This document shows, in pieces, positions 23,638 through 31,280 of a stretch of 33,272 nt of DNA. The DNA lies in the NCBI GenBank assembly GCA_944324685.1, contig CALUXG010000011.1, forward strand, positions 1 to 33,272. Direction: 5' to 3'. Both the position numbers and the translations under genes were made by a program. The notes under the pieces are model-generated. The model saw only the letters and a list, made by a program, of their open reading frames with translations, searched no databases and was not told where the DNA came from. Origin of the DNA: an uncultured Elusimicrobiales bacterium. GTDB taxonomy: Bacteria; Elusimicrobiota; Elusimicrobia; Elusimicrobiales; Elusimicrobiaceae. Position 1 is the stretch's first letter. Each line of letters begins with the position of its first letter.

Positions 23638-25008
23638 TTATTTGGTAAAAGTGTCGCCGTCTTTTGGAAGAGGCTTGACATGCCCCTCGTTGGATATGCT
23701 GGCTTTGTCTCGCAATTTGCGGTGATAGGTAACGGCAAAACGGTGTACTTCGTCGCGTATTTCCATGAGCAGGTTTAAGGCGGGGTCTCCCAAAGGCAGT
23801 TTAATACTGGTTTCTTGCCCGGGGACATAAATGCCTTCATGTGTTTCTGCCAGTGAAATCATCGGAATATACAAATTGGCTTTGTCGCAGGCGTTTAGTG
23901 CAGCGGTGATTTGCGCTTTTCCTCCGTCCAACAAAAACAAATCGGGTTTTTGGGAAGGATCTCGTTTGATTTGGCGCAGGCGGCGGTAGACGCTTTCCTG
24001 CATCATGGTAAAATCACTGCCGCCTTTTTCCGGCAAGGCAGAACGTATCTTAAAACGCCGGTAATGCTCGTGATTTTTTTCTCCGTTGATATAGCAAACC
24101 ATGCAGCCCACCGCCTCTCTTCCAAACAGATGTGAATTGTCAAACGCTTCAATATGCACAGGCATGCGCGTAAGTCCTACAATATGCGCCAATCGTTTTA
24201 ATTTGTCGGAATTGGCTATGGCGTCCGTGATTTTTTCGTCTTTGTATTGGCTGACGATGACTCGTTCGCGCATATGGTCAAGCGCCTGCAAAAAATTGCG
24301 GTATACGGCGGCTTTTTCGTATTGCAGGCTGTCGGAATATTGCCGCATAAGCGCGGTAATTTTTTGTGTAATTTCCTGAAAGTCTCCGTTTAAGAATATG
24401 GCCATTCTTTGCGCAATTTGACGGTAGTTCTCATAAGATGTTTTGCCGGCGCAAGGAGCGGGACATAAGCCCGTGTGATAGTACAGACAGGCATTTATTT
24501 TGCGCTTGTCCAAAGGTTTTTCCCGCGAGAAATTCCATCGGCACGGGCGAAGAGGGGCATACTTGCTTTTCCATAAAAAATGCATTAAACTGCGCACCAT
24601 GCTGGATTTGGGATAGGGGCCGAAATATAGATCTTTGCCGGCCAGTTTTTTGCGCGCGATGCTGAGGCGTGGAAAATCTTCTCCCATAGACAGTTTTATA
24701 TAAGGGTAGCGTTTGTCATCTTTGCCTAAAGAATTAAAAAAGGGTTGGTATTTTTTTATTAGTTTTTCTTCCAGTACCAAAGCGTCGCGTTCGGAAGCGG
24801 TAACAACATAATCTATTTTCCAGATTAAAGGCAGCAGGCTGGGCAGTTTCCATCCGCGGGAATAAAGATTGCTGTCCTGAAAATATTGTTTGACGCGGTC
24901 GGCCAAGTTTTTGGCTTTGCCTACGTAAATAACCGCGCCTTCGCGCGAACGCATAATGTATACCCCGGGTTTGCGGGGAAGCAATTCGGTTCTGGGATCC
25001 ATTCCCAT
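23638..25008 (-). CDS. uvrC: Short UvrC (excinuclease subunit C) lacking the C-terminal HhH domain
   Basis: This protein of about 456 residues has the UvrC order: an N-terminal GIY-YIG nuclease (KPGVYIMRSREGAVIYVGKAKNL), a Cys-containing segment (INACLYYHTGLCPAPCAGK), a UVR-like helical region, and the RNase H-like C-terminal nuclease (EAFDNSHLFG, LLDGGKAQITAA, IRDEVHRFAVTYHRK). Typical UvrC has about 600 residues and ends in tandem HhH motifs; here the protein stops 22 residues after TYHRK and no HhH coding appears beyond the stop. It incises damaged DNA on both sides of a lesion with UvrAB. The start is 25008 or 25002: TACAAT lies 6 nt before the second ATG, with no ribosome site. The longer frame to 25392 is antisense to rpsT. 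Confidence 0.9.
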   Translation of the reverse strand: MGMDPRTELLPRKPGVYIMRSREGAVIYVGKAKNLADRVKQYFQDSNLYSRGWKLPSLLPLIWKIDYVVTASERDALVLEEKLIKKYQPFFNSLGKDDKRYPYIKLSMGEDFPRLSIARKKLAGKDLYFGPYPKSSMVRSLMHFLWKSKYAPLRPCRWNFSREKPLDKRKINACLYYHTGLCPAPCAGKTSYENYRQIAQRMAIFLNGDFQEITQKITALMRQYSDSLQYEKAAVYRNFLQALDHMRERVIVSQYKDEKITDAIANSDKLKRLAHIVGLTRMPVHIEAFDNSHLFGREAVGCMVCYINGEKNHEHYRRFKIRSALPEKGGSDFTMMQESVYRRLRQIKRDPSQKPDLFLLDGGKAQITAALNACDKANLYIPMISLAETHEGIYVPGQETSIKLPLGDPALNLLMEIRDEVHRFAVTYHRKLRDKASISNEGHVKPLPKDGDTFTK

Positions 25009-25047
25009 ATTGTAGCATTTGGCGTCTTGGCGGGGAGTGGGTAAAAT

Positions 25048-25076
25048 TTGACCAGTTCTTCCAAATAGAGTAAAAT
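25048..25076 (+). promoter_or_regulatory. Strong sigma-70-type promoter of rpsT
   Basis: TTGACC (25048-25053), a 17-nt spacer and TAAAAT (25071-25076) form the best canonical promoter in the window, 36 nt before the rpsT start codon. Confidence 0.85.
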
Positions 25077-25112
25077 ATATACCAAGAGATTTTCTCGCGA
25101 GGAAATAATTAC

Positions 25113-25424
25113 ATGGCAAAATTGAAAACCGGAAGACATACCGGCGCTTTAAAAGCGCAAAGACAAGCTGAGAAGAGAACTTCCCAGAACAAAGGATTGA
25201 TGAAAAAAGTACGTACGGCCACCAAAAAAGTGTTGGCCGCCGTAAAGGCTGAGGCCTCCACCGTGGCGGAAGATTTGAAAGCCGCCGCATCCAGCATTGA
25301 CAAGGCCGCCAAAAAGAAAACCATTCATTGGAAAACCGCCGCGCGCAAAAAATCGCGCTTGGCCAAAGCCGTAAACAAAGGCAAAAAAGCACCGGCTAAA
25401 AAAGCCGCCGCCAAAGCCAAATAA
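25113..25424 (+). CDS. rpsT: 30S ribosomal protein S20
   Basis: This 103-residue, highly basic protein matches S20: an N-terminal KLKTGRHTGALKAQRQAEKR, a central KVRTATKKVLAAV helix, and the family's KTIHWKTAARKKSRLAKAVN near 69-88. It binds 16S rRNA early in 30S assembly. The N-terminus differs slightly from the usual form (KxGRHTGALK rather than SAxKR), and the Lys/Ala-rich tail after residue 90 is longer than in many species. It has its own canonical promoter and terminator. A GAGGA segment about 10 nt upstream is the probable ribosome site. Confidence 0.93.
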   Translation: MAKLKTGRHTGALKAQRQAEKRTSQNKGLMKKVRTATKKVLAAVKAEASTVAEDLKAAASSIDKAAKKKTIHWKTAARKKSRLAKAVNKGKKAPAKKAAAKAK

Positions 25425-25444
25425 TTCGGCCTTGCTATCCATTT

Positions 25445-25470
25445 AACCCGCGCAAAAGCGCGGGTTTTTT
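25445..25470 (+). terminator. Rho-independent terminator after rpsT
   Basis: An 8-bp stem ACCCGCGC-AAAA-GCGCGGGT followed by a T run (to 25470) lies 20 nt after the rpsT stop codon. Confidence 0.92.
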
Positions 25471-25485
25471 ACGTCTATTTATATT

Positions 25486-25501
25486 TACTTACCGGTAAGT
25501 A
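25486..25501. promoter_or_regulatory. 16-bp perfect palindrome, probable operator of the beta-barrel gene
   Basis: TACTTACCGGTAAGTA (25486-25501) is a perfect palindrome without a spacer. It ends 33 nt before the beta-barrel ATG and about where a -35 box would lie for the -10-like TACCAT (25523-25528). The form is that of a dimeric repressor site, for example of the TetR type. No regulator gene is nearby. Confidence 0.55.
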
Positions 25502-25534
25502 GATTTTTTGATTAAAAAAAGCTACCATATATAC

Positions 25535-26194
25535 ATGAAGAAAATGACCGTTTTTATATGGGCGCTTTTCCTGTGTGGTACGCCCGCCGCCGCGGCGGAA
25601 GGGCTTATGCATCGGTCGGGGGAGTGGAATATCGGCGTGGGGCTGAAAACTTCCACCCCCGGCCTAGGTACGGACTGGGGCGAATTTAATGTGGACAATG
25701 AAACGCTGGGCATATCTCATGACGCCAAACCCGGGACGACGAGCGGCGGCTTTGACGTGCAAATTTTACGTTTTTTCAGCTCATGGCTAGCGGCGGGGAT
25801 CGCTTTTGGAGACGAGTATTTTGACTATGACGTGGCCAGCAGGGTAAATATGGATGTGGACAGCCGTGTGAACAATTTTTTGGCGCTGGCGCGTATTTTC
25901 TTGAATTCATCTCGGAGGTATAAATACTATATTTCTCTGGCCGTGGGAGTGGGACACATCATGTCGAATATAGAGATGCAGCCGAAAGAAAGCTTCCACT
26001 ATACGGGTTTTGCCGGCCATGCCGGCTTAGGGATGGAAAGACTGATAAACGAACATTGGGGGCTGGCGGCAGAACTGCGCTACAATTACAATAAATTTCA
26101 TAGTACGCAGATAAACGCCCGCGGAGAACGATATCGTGTGTATCCGAGACTGAATTATTTTTCTTTTTCTTTGCGAACCGATTATCGATTTTAA
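25535..26194 (+). CDS. Predicted outer-membrane beta-barrel protein
   Basis: This 219-residue protein begins with a signal peptide (MKKMTVFIWALFLCGTPAAAA, residues 1-21). The rest is rich in alternating aromatic and polar residues typical of small beta-barrels: WNIGVGLKTST, FDVQILRFFSSWLAAGIAFGDEYF, YYISLAVGVGHI, HAGLGMERLINEHWGLAAELRYNYNKF and the C-terminal FSFSLRTDYRF, which ends in Phe as outer-membrane barrels often do. I do not recognise the family. ATG 25535 is chosen over an upstream TTG because the signal peptide starts there. TACCAT ends 6 nt before it and there is no ribosome site, so initiation may be leaderless. A palindromic operator lies upstream. Confidence 0.75.
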   Translation: MKKMTVFIWALFLCGTPAAAAEGLMHRSGEWNIGVGLKTSTPGLGTDWGEFNVDNETLGISHDAKPGTTSGGFDVQILRFFSSWLAAGIAFGDEYFDYDVASRVNMDVDSRVNNFLALARIFLNSSRRYKYYISLAVGVGHIMSNIEMQPKESFHYTGFAGHAGLGMERLINEHWGLAAELRYNYNKFHSTQINARGERYRVYPRLNYFSFSLRTDYRF

Positions 26195-26214
26195 TCATTC
26201 AGAAGTTCGGGGGG

Positions 26215-26247
26215 AAAAAACGTAAGGCGCGAAACCTTGCGTTTTTT
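26215..26247 (+). terminator. Terminator after the beta-barrel gene
   Basis: AAAAAACG-T-AAGG (26215-26227) pairs with CCTT-G-CGTTTTTT (26235-26247), with one U-G wobble and a 7-nt loop. The A and T runs would allow function on both strands. Confidence 0.85.
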
Positions 26248-26309
26248 GTGGAAAATTTTCGGATACAGACGAAGATTTATAAGTGTTTTGCAGGGTATTT
26301 TAAAAGGGC

Positions 26310-26343
26310 TTGCATTGTTTTTTTTTTTTGATAAATTTTGCGT
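26310..26343 (+). promoter_or_regulatory. Prepilin C promoter with a 12-T spacer tract
   Basis: Candidate -35 TTGCAT (26310-26315), a 16-nt spacer containing 12 uninterrupted T (26318-26329), and -10-like TAAATT (26332-26337). The ATG at 26344 is 6 nt after the -10, so the transcript is predicted to be leaderless. Confidence 0.55.
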
Positions 26344-26365
26344 ATGAACAAAATTTATCAAAAAA
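26324..26365. repeat. 17-bp inverted repeat around the prepilin C start codon
   Basis: The arms 26324-26340 and 26349-26365 (core GATAAATTTTG / CAAAATTTATC, flanked by T6/A6) are perfectly complementary. The 8-nt centre CGTATGAA contains the start codon. The left arm covers the -10 box. The same repeat occurs in cassette E. Confidence 0.85.
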
Positions 26366-27102
26366 TGTATCTGAAGGGAAAAAAGAAGTCTAAAGGCGTT
26401 TTAGGCGGCTTTATTGATAACGTCATTCTGAGAGGTTTTTACTCAGGATCGCGACCTTTTGGGAATCTAAAGTGGTTGGGATGCCGAGTAAAAGCGTCTC
26501 GGCATGACGCTAATATAAATAACGAGAATATAAATGATGACACTATAAATAACGTCATTCTGAGAGGTTTTTACTCAGAATCTCGACCTTTTTCTATCAA
26601 ACGGGCCGGCTTTACGCTGATTGAACTCTTGGTCGTGGTGCTGATTATCGGTATATTGGCGGCCATTGCCCTGCCGCAATATCAGGTGGCGGTATTAAAA
26701 AGCCGGTTTATGAGTTTTATGCCCACCGTGCGCGCTCTGATAAACGCGCAGGAAGTCTATTATATGGCTAACGGCAGATATGCTTATAATCTAAGTCAGC
26801 TGGATGTACAAATTCCGGAGGATTGCCGCGCGCGTTCTAATACCAGTGCTCCCAATGAAATTTTATGCGGGACGGACTGGTTGCTGGATAATGTTTCCTT
26901 AAGAATGGAACCGTTAGGGGTGATGAGTGTTAGTTATTGCCCGGGGAATAATACAAACGGCAGCACTTCTTGTGAACCTGTGTTGGAAGTGAAGCTGACC
27001 TTTTATTATTCTCAGCATGCGGAAAAACCCGATCAGGTCTCTTGCAGCGCAAAAACAAAAAAGGGAACCTTGCTCTGCCATACATTGAAGGGAATTTTTT
27101 AA
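26344..27102 (+). CDS. Type IV prepilin-like protein with an 89-residue N-terminal extension (cassette C)
   Basis: This 252-residue frame has a normal prepilin core, KRAG before the cleavage point, then FTLIELLVVVLIIGILAAIALPQY from residue 90, and a Cys-containing globular domain (YYMANGRYAYNLSQLDV). Before it lie 89 residues instead of the usual 5-30. These begin MNKIYQKMYLKGKKK, then hold two copies of NVILRGFYS(G/E)SRPF 132 nt apart and an Asn-rich stretch of three 5-residue units. The frame is open throughout and no ATG, GTG or TTG lies close to the KRAGF site, so translation from 26344 is the simplest reading. It could also be a cassette disabled by repeat insertion. The stop overlaps that of convergent holA. 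Confidence 0.75.
   Translation: MNKIYQKMYLKGKKKSKGVLGGFIDNVILRGFYSGSRPFGNLKWLGCRVKASRHDANINNENINDDTINNVILRGFYSESRPFSIKRAGFTLIELLVVVLIIGILAAIALPQYQVAVLKSRFMSFMPTVRALINAQEVYYMANGRYAYNLSQLDVQIPEDCRARSNTSAPNEILCGTDWLLDNVSLRMEPLGVMSVSYCPGNNTNGSTSCEPVLEVKLTFYYSQHAEKPDQVSCSAKTKKGTLLCHTLKGIF
26419..26592. repeat. In-frame palindromic repeat cluster inside the prepilin C leader
   Basis: Two 42-bp copies (26419-26460 and 26551-26592) differ at two positions. Each contains ATTCTGAG pairing with CTCAG(G/A)AT across a 9-nt loop. Between them, ATGCCGAG/CTCGGCAT (26481-26505) forms a third palindrome, also with 8-bp arms and a 9-nt loop. A 15-nt tandem repeat of three units (26509-26553) precedes the second copy. 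All units keep the prepilin frame open. Confidence 0.85.
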
Positions 27103-28112
27103 CGTCCGGAAAACAGCGTCATGATCACACCTTTGATGGCGGTTTTGGGGTCGGATACGGCGGAAGTTTTGAAGGATTTGTCCGTTTCTATAATACGGTC
27201 CAGCGTTTTCAAAAAGACCGTTTCCGGCGGAAAACGGCGGACATTGTTTATCAAGGAAGTTTCCCAAAACATTAGTCCCGCTGCGCGGGTGATTTCAGCC
27301 GGCGCCATGCCGGCGTCGGCCATACGTTTAATGCGCGCCATTTTTAATACCGGATAGGCAATCTTACCCAATACTCCGACGGGGTCTTCCCCGTTGTCCA
27401 AAAGTTTGTCCGCCAGCGACAATGCGCGTTTTTTGTCCATATATTGTATGGCATTAGAGAGGGCGAAAGGGTTTTCTTCTTTAGCAAAGCCTATGCAGGC
27501 CAGTACATCTTCTTTGGAGATATTCTTGTCGGTACGGTCAGCCGCATAAAGCGCCAATTTTTCTATTTCCTGCGACAAAGCATGTAAATCCGCCCCGACG
27601 ACTTCACACAATGTTTCCGCCGCGTCAAATTGGGCGTTTATGCCTTGTGCCTGAAAGCGCGCAGACACCCAGCGGAGCAGTTCTTCGTGTTTTAACTCGT
27701 CAAAGTTGGCGCTCTCACCGTGTTCGGCCGCGGCCGCGGCGAGGGCTTTTTCCGTTTTGAATTTTTTGGCGTCATTGTGTGTCAGCACCAAAACAGTGGT
27801 ATTCAAGGGGTTTTCCAAATAGCGAAGAAGAGCTTCCTTAGGCTCTTTGCGCAATTTTTCTATACCGGTCAATACGACTATTCGGCGCGGAGAAAACACG
27901 GGCGCCGTACTGGCTAAAGCCAAAACTTCGCCTATGTCGGCTTTATCGGCGGAAGAAGAATAAATATTAAAATCGTCCGGCTGCACCGCCGCAGTGATTT
28001 TTTGGATGATTTCCTGTTTGCGAAACAAATCTTCTCCCGTCAGCAAATAGACGGGAGAAATTTGTCCTTTCTCAAGGGACGCGGTAATTTTGGCGGCGGT
28101 GGTTTTGGGCAT
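27099..28112 (-). CDS. holA: DNA polymerase III delta subunit
   Basis: This 337-residue protein fits the delta subunit, the wrench of the clamp loader that opens the beta sliding clamp at the replisome. Visible are an N-terminal SPVYLLTGEDLFRKQEIIQKI segment, the middle PRRIVVLTGIEKLRKEPKEALLRYLENP, GADLHALSQEIEKLALYA, and an AIQYMDKKRALSLADKLLDNGEDPVGVLGKI C-terminal domain. The start overlaps the lptE stop codon as TAATG (28114-28110). The order leuS-lptE-holA is the same as in many Gram-negatives including E. coli, which supports all three calls. The 3' end overlaps the prepilin C stop on the other strand by 4 nt. Confidence 0.92.
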   Translation of the reverse strand: MPKTTAAKITASLEKGQISPVYLLTGEDLFRKQEIIQKITAAVQPDDFNIYSSSADKADIGEVLALASTAPVFSPRRIVVLTGIEKLRKEPKEALLRYLENPLNTTVLVLTHNDAKKFKTEKALAAAAAEHGESANFDELKHEELLRWVSARFQAQGINAQFDAAETLCEVVGADLHALSQEIEKLALYAADRTDKNISKEDVLACIGFAKEENPFALSNAIQYMDKKRALSLADKLLDNGEDPVGVLGKIAYPVLKMARIKRMADAGMAPAEITRAAGLMFWETSLINNVRRFPPETVFLKTLDRIIETDKSFKTSAVSDPKTAIKGVIMTLFSGR

Positions 28113-28693
28113 TATTGGGTAATGGTGGTATATTCGGGATTTTGCATGACTTTCTTTTTATTCTCACTCATAACCGAACCAAAGCCGTCTACCGTACGTT
28201 TGACAATGTCTTTGGAGAGCTTTTCCCAAATGCGTTCGCGCGCCTGCTGTTCGGTAAGTCCTCCGGGCAAGGTAGAAGCGGAATACGTCTGCGTACCCAG
28301 AAAGGCGGGTTCGCGCCAAACGGGCTGATTGGTGGTCTTGTCCATGAGTACGACGTCCAGCCATACGTCCATTTTGTATACGGTGGGAATGAGTTGGCTG
28401 TCGTATTGTATGGGGACGTTCAAATAACGCGTGATGGTCGTAATGATGACGCCTTCCGCCCCGTCGTCTTCTCCGACGATTTGATATGTGCCGTTTTTAA
28501 GGAATTCGTCATACAACTCAATAAAAAACTTATCTTCCATAGCAAAAATTTCCGTCTTGTTGAGTATGGGGCGTATGGCCACTTTCCTTATGTGCTGGGG
28601 CATAATTTGCGCTTGCGGTTTATAATAGGCCCCTTCGGAGGCACAGGCGCCCACGCAGAACGCGGCCAAAAACGGCAAAAGCAATCTTTTCAT
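28112..28693 (-). CDS. lptE: LptE-like LPS-assembly lipoprotein
   Basis: This 193-residue protein has a lipoprotein signal peptide ending in a lipobox (CVGAC, lipidated C17). The mature part contains a VAIRPILNKTE strand and the alternating pattern GVIITTITRYLNVPIQYDS... common to LptE/RlpB-type proteins, which plug the LptD barrel in the outer membrane. Sequence identity in this family is low, so the call rests largely on the lipobox, size and the conserved leuS-lptE-holA order. AGGAG precedes the start, 9 nt after leuS. It implies a lipopolysaccharide-type outer membrane. Confidence 0.8.
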   Translation of the reverse strand: MKRLLLPFLAAFCVGACASEGAYYKPQAQIMPQHIRKVAIRPILNKTEIFAMEDKFFIELYDEFLKNGTYQIVGEDDGAEGVIITTITRYLNVPIQYDSQLIPTVYKMDVWLDVVLMDKTTNQPVWREPAFLGTQTYSASTLPGGLTEQQARERIWEKLSKDIVKRTVDGFGSVMSENKKKVMQNPEYTTITQ

Positions 28694-28702
28694 ACGATTC
28701 TC

Positions 28703-31216
28703 CTATTTTTTGGGTGCGGCGATAATACTGACGATGCGCGCCGGCACGGCAATGATTTTTTTGATTTCCATACCCTGCAAGTTTTTTTGTATTTTTTCGG
28801 AAGCAAGGGCGGCTTTTTCCATTTCTTCTTTTGACGCATTGGCCGTGATTTTTATACGGTCGCGCACTTTGCCGTTGATTTGAACAGCCACTTCCACGGT
28901 TTCCTGCGCCATTAAACGTTTGTCCGCCTTTGGCCAAGACTGCTGCACCAAAAAACCGCTGTGGCCGTTGGCCTGCCATATTTCTTCGCTTAAATGCGGG
29001 GCAAACGGATGCAGCAGTTTCAAAAACGTGTCAAAGGTGTCTTGGCTGACGGTGTCCAGTTTGCTGATGTCGTTAAACATGACCATCAGGGCGGAGATGG
29101 CCGTATTGAAATGGAAATTTTCAATGTCTTCCGTTACTTTGGCAATGGTTTTATTGGTCAGGATTTCAATTTCTTTCGGGTTGCTGGCCGTAGTTAATTT
29201 GACCCCGGCGTTCCATGCCATAATGCGGCGCAGAAAACGCGCTATGCCTTCTATGCCTTTCATGTCCCACGGCTTGCTGGCTTCAAAAGGCCCCATAAAC
29301 ATTTCATACATGCGGAAAGCGTCCGCTCCATATTGAGACAAAATATCGTCAGGGTTAATGACGTTTTTCTTGGATTTTGACATTTTTTCCACCATGGGGG
29401 ACAATTCTTCTTTGGTGGTTTTTAAGAATGCCTTTCCGTCCTTAAAGTCTATATCTTCATAAGCGTGGTAGGCCCCCATTTTGTCTCGGTATGAAAAGGC
29501 CAAAATCATGCCTTGATGGCGCAATTTTTGAAAAGGCTCTTTGGTATGCACCACTCCCAAATCATACAGTACTTTATGCCAAAAACGCGCATACAGCAGA
29601 TGCAGTACGGCATGTTCTGCTCCGCCTATATAACAATCCACGGGACCGTATGCTTTTTCAATTTCAGGGTCCACGAGGGTTTGTTCATTATGCGGATCCA
29701 TATAACGCAGATAATACCAACAGGAACCGGCCCATTGCGGCATGGTGTTGGTTTCCCGCTTGGCCGGTGCGCCGCATTGCGGGCAGACGGTATTGACCCA
29801 ATCGGCAGCATTAGCCAGCGGGGATTCCCCATTCCCTGACGGTTCAAAATTTTTCATGTCGGGCAGTTTTAGCGGCAGCTGGTCTTCGGGCAGAGGCACG
29901 ACACCGCATTTTTCGCAATGTACCAGCGGTATGGGTTCGCCCCAATAACGCTGGCGCGCAAAAACCCAATCGCGCAGTTTATACATGGTTTTGGCCTGCC
30001 CTGCGCCTTTTTCTTTCAGCCATTCAATCATTTTGGCTTTGCTTTCACGTACGCGCAAACCGTCCAAGAAACCGGAATTGACTAGCTCACCGTCTCCGGT
30101 ATAAGCCGCTTCTTTTACGCCTTGCTGTGATTTGATAACTTCTATGATTTCCAGACCGAATTTTTTGGCAAAAGCATAGTCCCGCTCGTCATGCGCGGGT
30201 ACGGCCATAATGGCTCCCGTTCCGTAGCCCATCAGTACATAATCGGACGTCCAAACGGGTATTTTCTTTCCGTTTACGGGATTAACGGCGTAAGCGCCGG
30301 TAAACACGCCGGTTTTTTCTTTGTTTAAGTCCGCCCGTTCCAAATCGCTTTTGGAAGCGGCTTGCGCCTGATAAGCGGCCACGTCCTGTTTTTGCTGAGG
30401 GGTAACAATGCGTTGTAAAATAGGATGTTCCGGCGAGACGACCATATACGTTGCGCCAAACAGCGTGTCCGGCCGTGTGGTAAAAACCGTCAGTTTGTCT
30501 TTGCTGCCGTCTATTTGGAACAAAACTTCCGCCCCTTTGCTTTTGCCGATCCAGTTTTTTTGCATGGCCAGAGTGCTTTCGGGCCAGTCCAAGCCGTCCA
30601 AATCTTCCAGCAGGCGTTCGGCGTATGCGGTGATTTTTAACATCCATTGACGCAGCATTTTGCGTTCAATGGCGTGGCCGCAGCGCTCACACTTTCCGTT
30701 AAATACTTCTTCGTTGGCCAACCCTGTTTTGCAGGAGGGACACCAATTGATGGGGACGGTGGCTTCATATGCCAAACCTCTTTTGAAAAGCTGCAGGAAA
30801 ATCCATTGTGTCCAGCGGTAATAGGCGGGATCGGTGGTATTGATTTCACGGTCCCAATCATAAGCCAGCCCCAACGATTTAATTTGGCGGCGGAAATTGT
30901 CTATGTTTTTTTGTGTCGTAACGGCCGGATGAATGCCGGTGGCTATGGCGTAATTTTCTGCCGGCAGGCCGAAAGCGTCCCAACCCATGGGATGAAGTAC
31001 GTCAAACCCGTTCATTAGTTTATAGCGCGTAATAATGTCGGACGCGGTGTATCCCTCAGGATGTCCCACGTGCAGGCCCGCTCCGGACGGATAGGGGAAC
31101 ATGTCCAGACAATAAAATTTTTTGTCCTTAGGCAGGCGGGGGCTGGCAAAAAGTTTTTCTTTTTCCCAGCGCGCTTGTTGTTTCTTGTCAATTGCTTGAA
31201 GGTTTTCGGTACTCAT
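28703..31216 (-). CDS. leuS: Leucine-tRNA ligase
   Basis: This 837-residue class I synthetase has the HIGH-type motif in [16 protein letters not shown] (residues about 41-56), a zinc-binding pair of Cys motifs (WCPSCKT, KCERCG), the CP1 editing domain with [12 protein letters not shown], and KMSKS as [16 protein letters not shown]. The C-terminal tRNA-binding domain ends with [11 protein letters not shown]. It charges tRNA(Leu) and edits mischarged isoleucine-like products. No ribosome site is present; TAGAAT lies 7 nt before the ATG on the minus strand, consistent with a leaderless transcript. It heads the leuS-lptE-holA operon. Confidence 0.95.
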   Translation of the reverse strand: MSTENLQAIDKKQQARWEKEKLFASPRLPKDKKFYCLDMFPYPSGAGLHVGHPEGYTASDIITRYKLMNGFDVLHPMGWDAFGLPAENYAIATGIHPAVTTQKNIDNFRRQIKSLGLAYDWDREINTTDPAYYRWTQWIFLQLFKRGLAYEATVPINWCPSCKTGLANEEVFNGKCERCGHAIERKMLRQWMLKITAYAERLLEDLDGLDWPESTLAMQKNWIGKSKGAEVLFQIDGSKDKLTVFTTRPDTLFGATYMVVSPEHPILQRIVTPQQKQDVAAYQAQAASKSDLERADLNKEKTGVFTGAYAVNPVNGKKIPVWTSDYVLMGYGTGAIMAVPAHDERDYAFAKKFGLEIIEVIKSQQGVKEAAYTGDGELVNSGFLDGLRVRESKAKMIEWLKEKGAGQAKTMYKLRDWVFARQRYWGEPIPLVHCEKCGVVPLPEDQLPLKLPDMKNFEPSGNGESPLANAADWVNTVCPQCGAPAKRETNTMPQWAGSCWYYLRYMDPHNEQTLVDPEIEKAYGPVDCYIGGAEHAVLHLLYARFWHKVLYDLGVVHTKEPFQKLRHQGMILAFSYRDKMGAYHAYEDIDFKDGKAFLKTTKEELSPMVEKMSKSKKNVINPDDILSQYGADAFRMYEMFMGPFEASKPWDMKGIEGIARFLRRIMAWNAGVKLTTASNPKEIEILTNKTIAKVTEDIENFHFNTAISALMVMFNDISKLDTVSQDTFDTFLKLLHPFAPHLSEEIWQANGHSGFLVQQSWPKADKRLMAQETVEVAVQINGKVRDRIKITANASKEEMEKAALASEKIQKNLQGMEIKKIIAVPARIVSIIAAPKK

Positions 31217-31280
31217 ATGTTTTATTCTAACAATTTTGAAAGGATAAATCCGCTTTGCTTTTTGATTTTACGGGTGTGGG

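Larger units (their letters stand above)
26298..26373 (+). repeat. Cassette C leader, 76-nt direct repeat with cassette E
   Basis: These 76 nt are identical to 33165-33240 except for one base (26347 A, 33214 G). They include the -35 box, the 12-T tract, the -10 box, the start codon and the first ten codons. Confidence 0.9.

Noticed and set aside
25009-25392. 128-residue N-terminal extension of UvrC
   Set aside because: It is antisense to rpsT and its promoter; UvrC homologues begin with the GIY-YIG domain close to the ATG at 25008/25002.
26419-26592. CRISPR-like repeat array
   Set aside because: Only two direct copies, with one long unlike spacer and internal coding; no cas genes.
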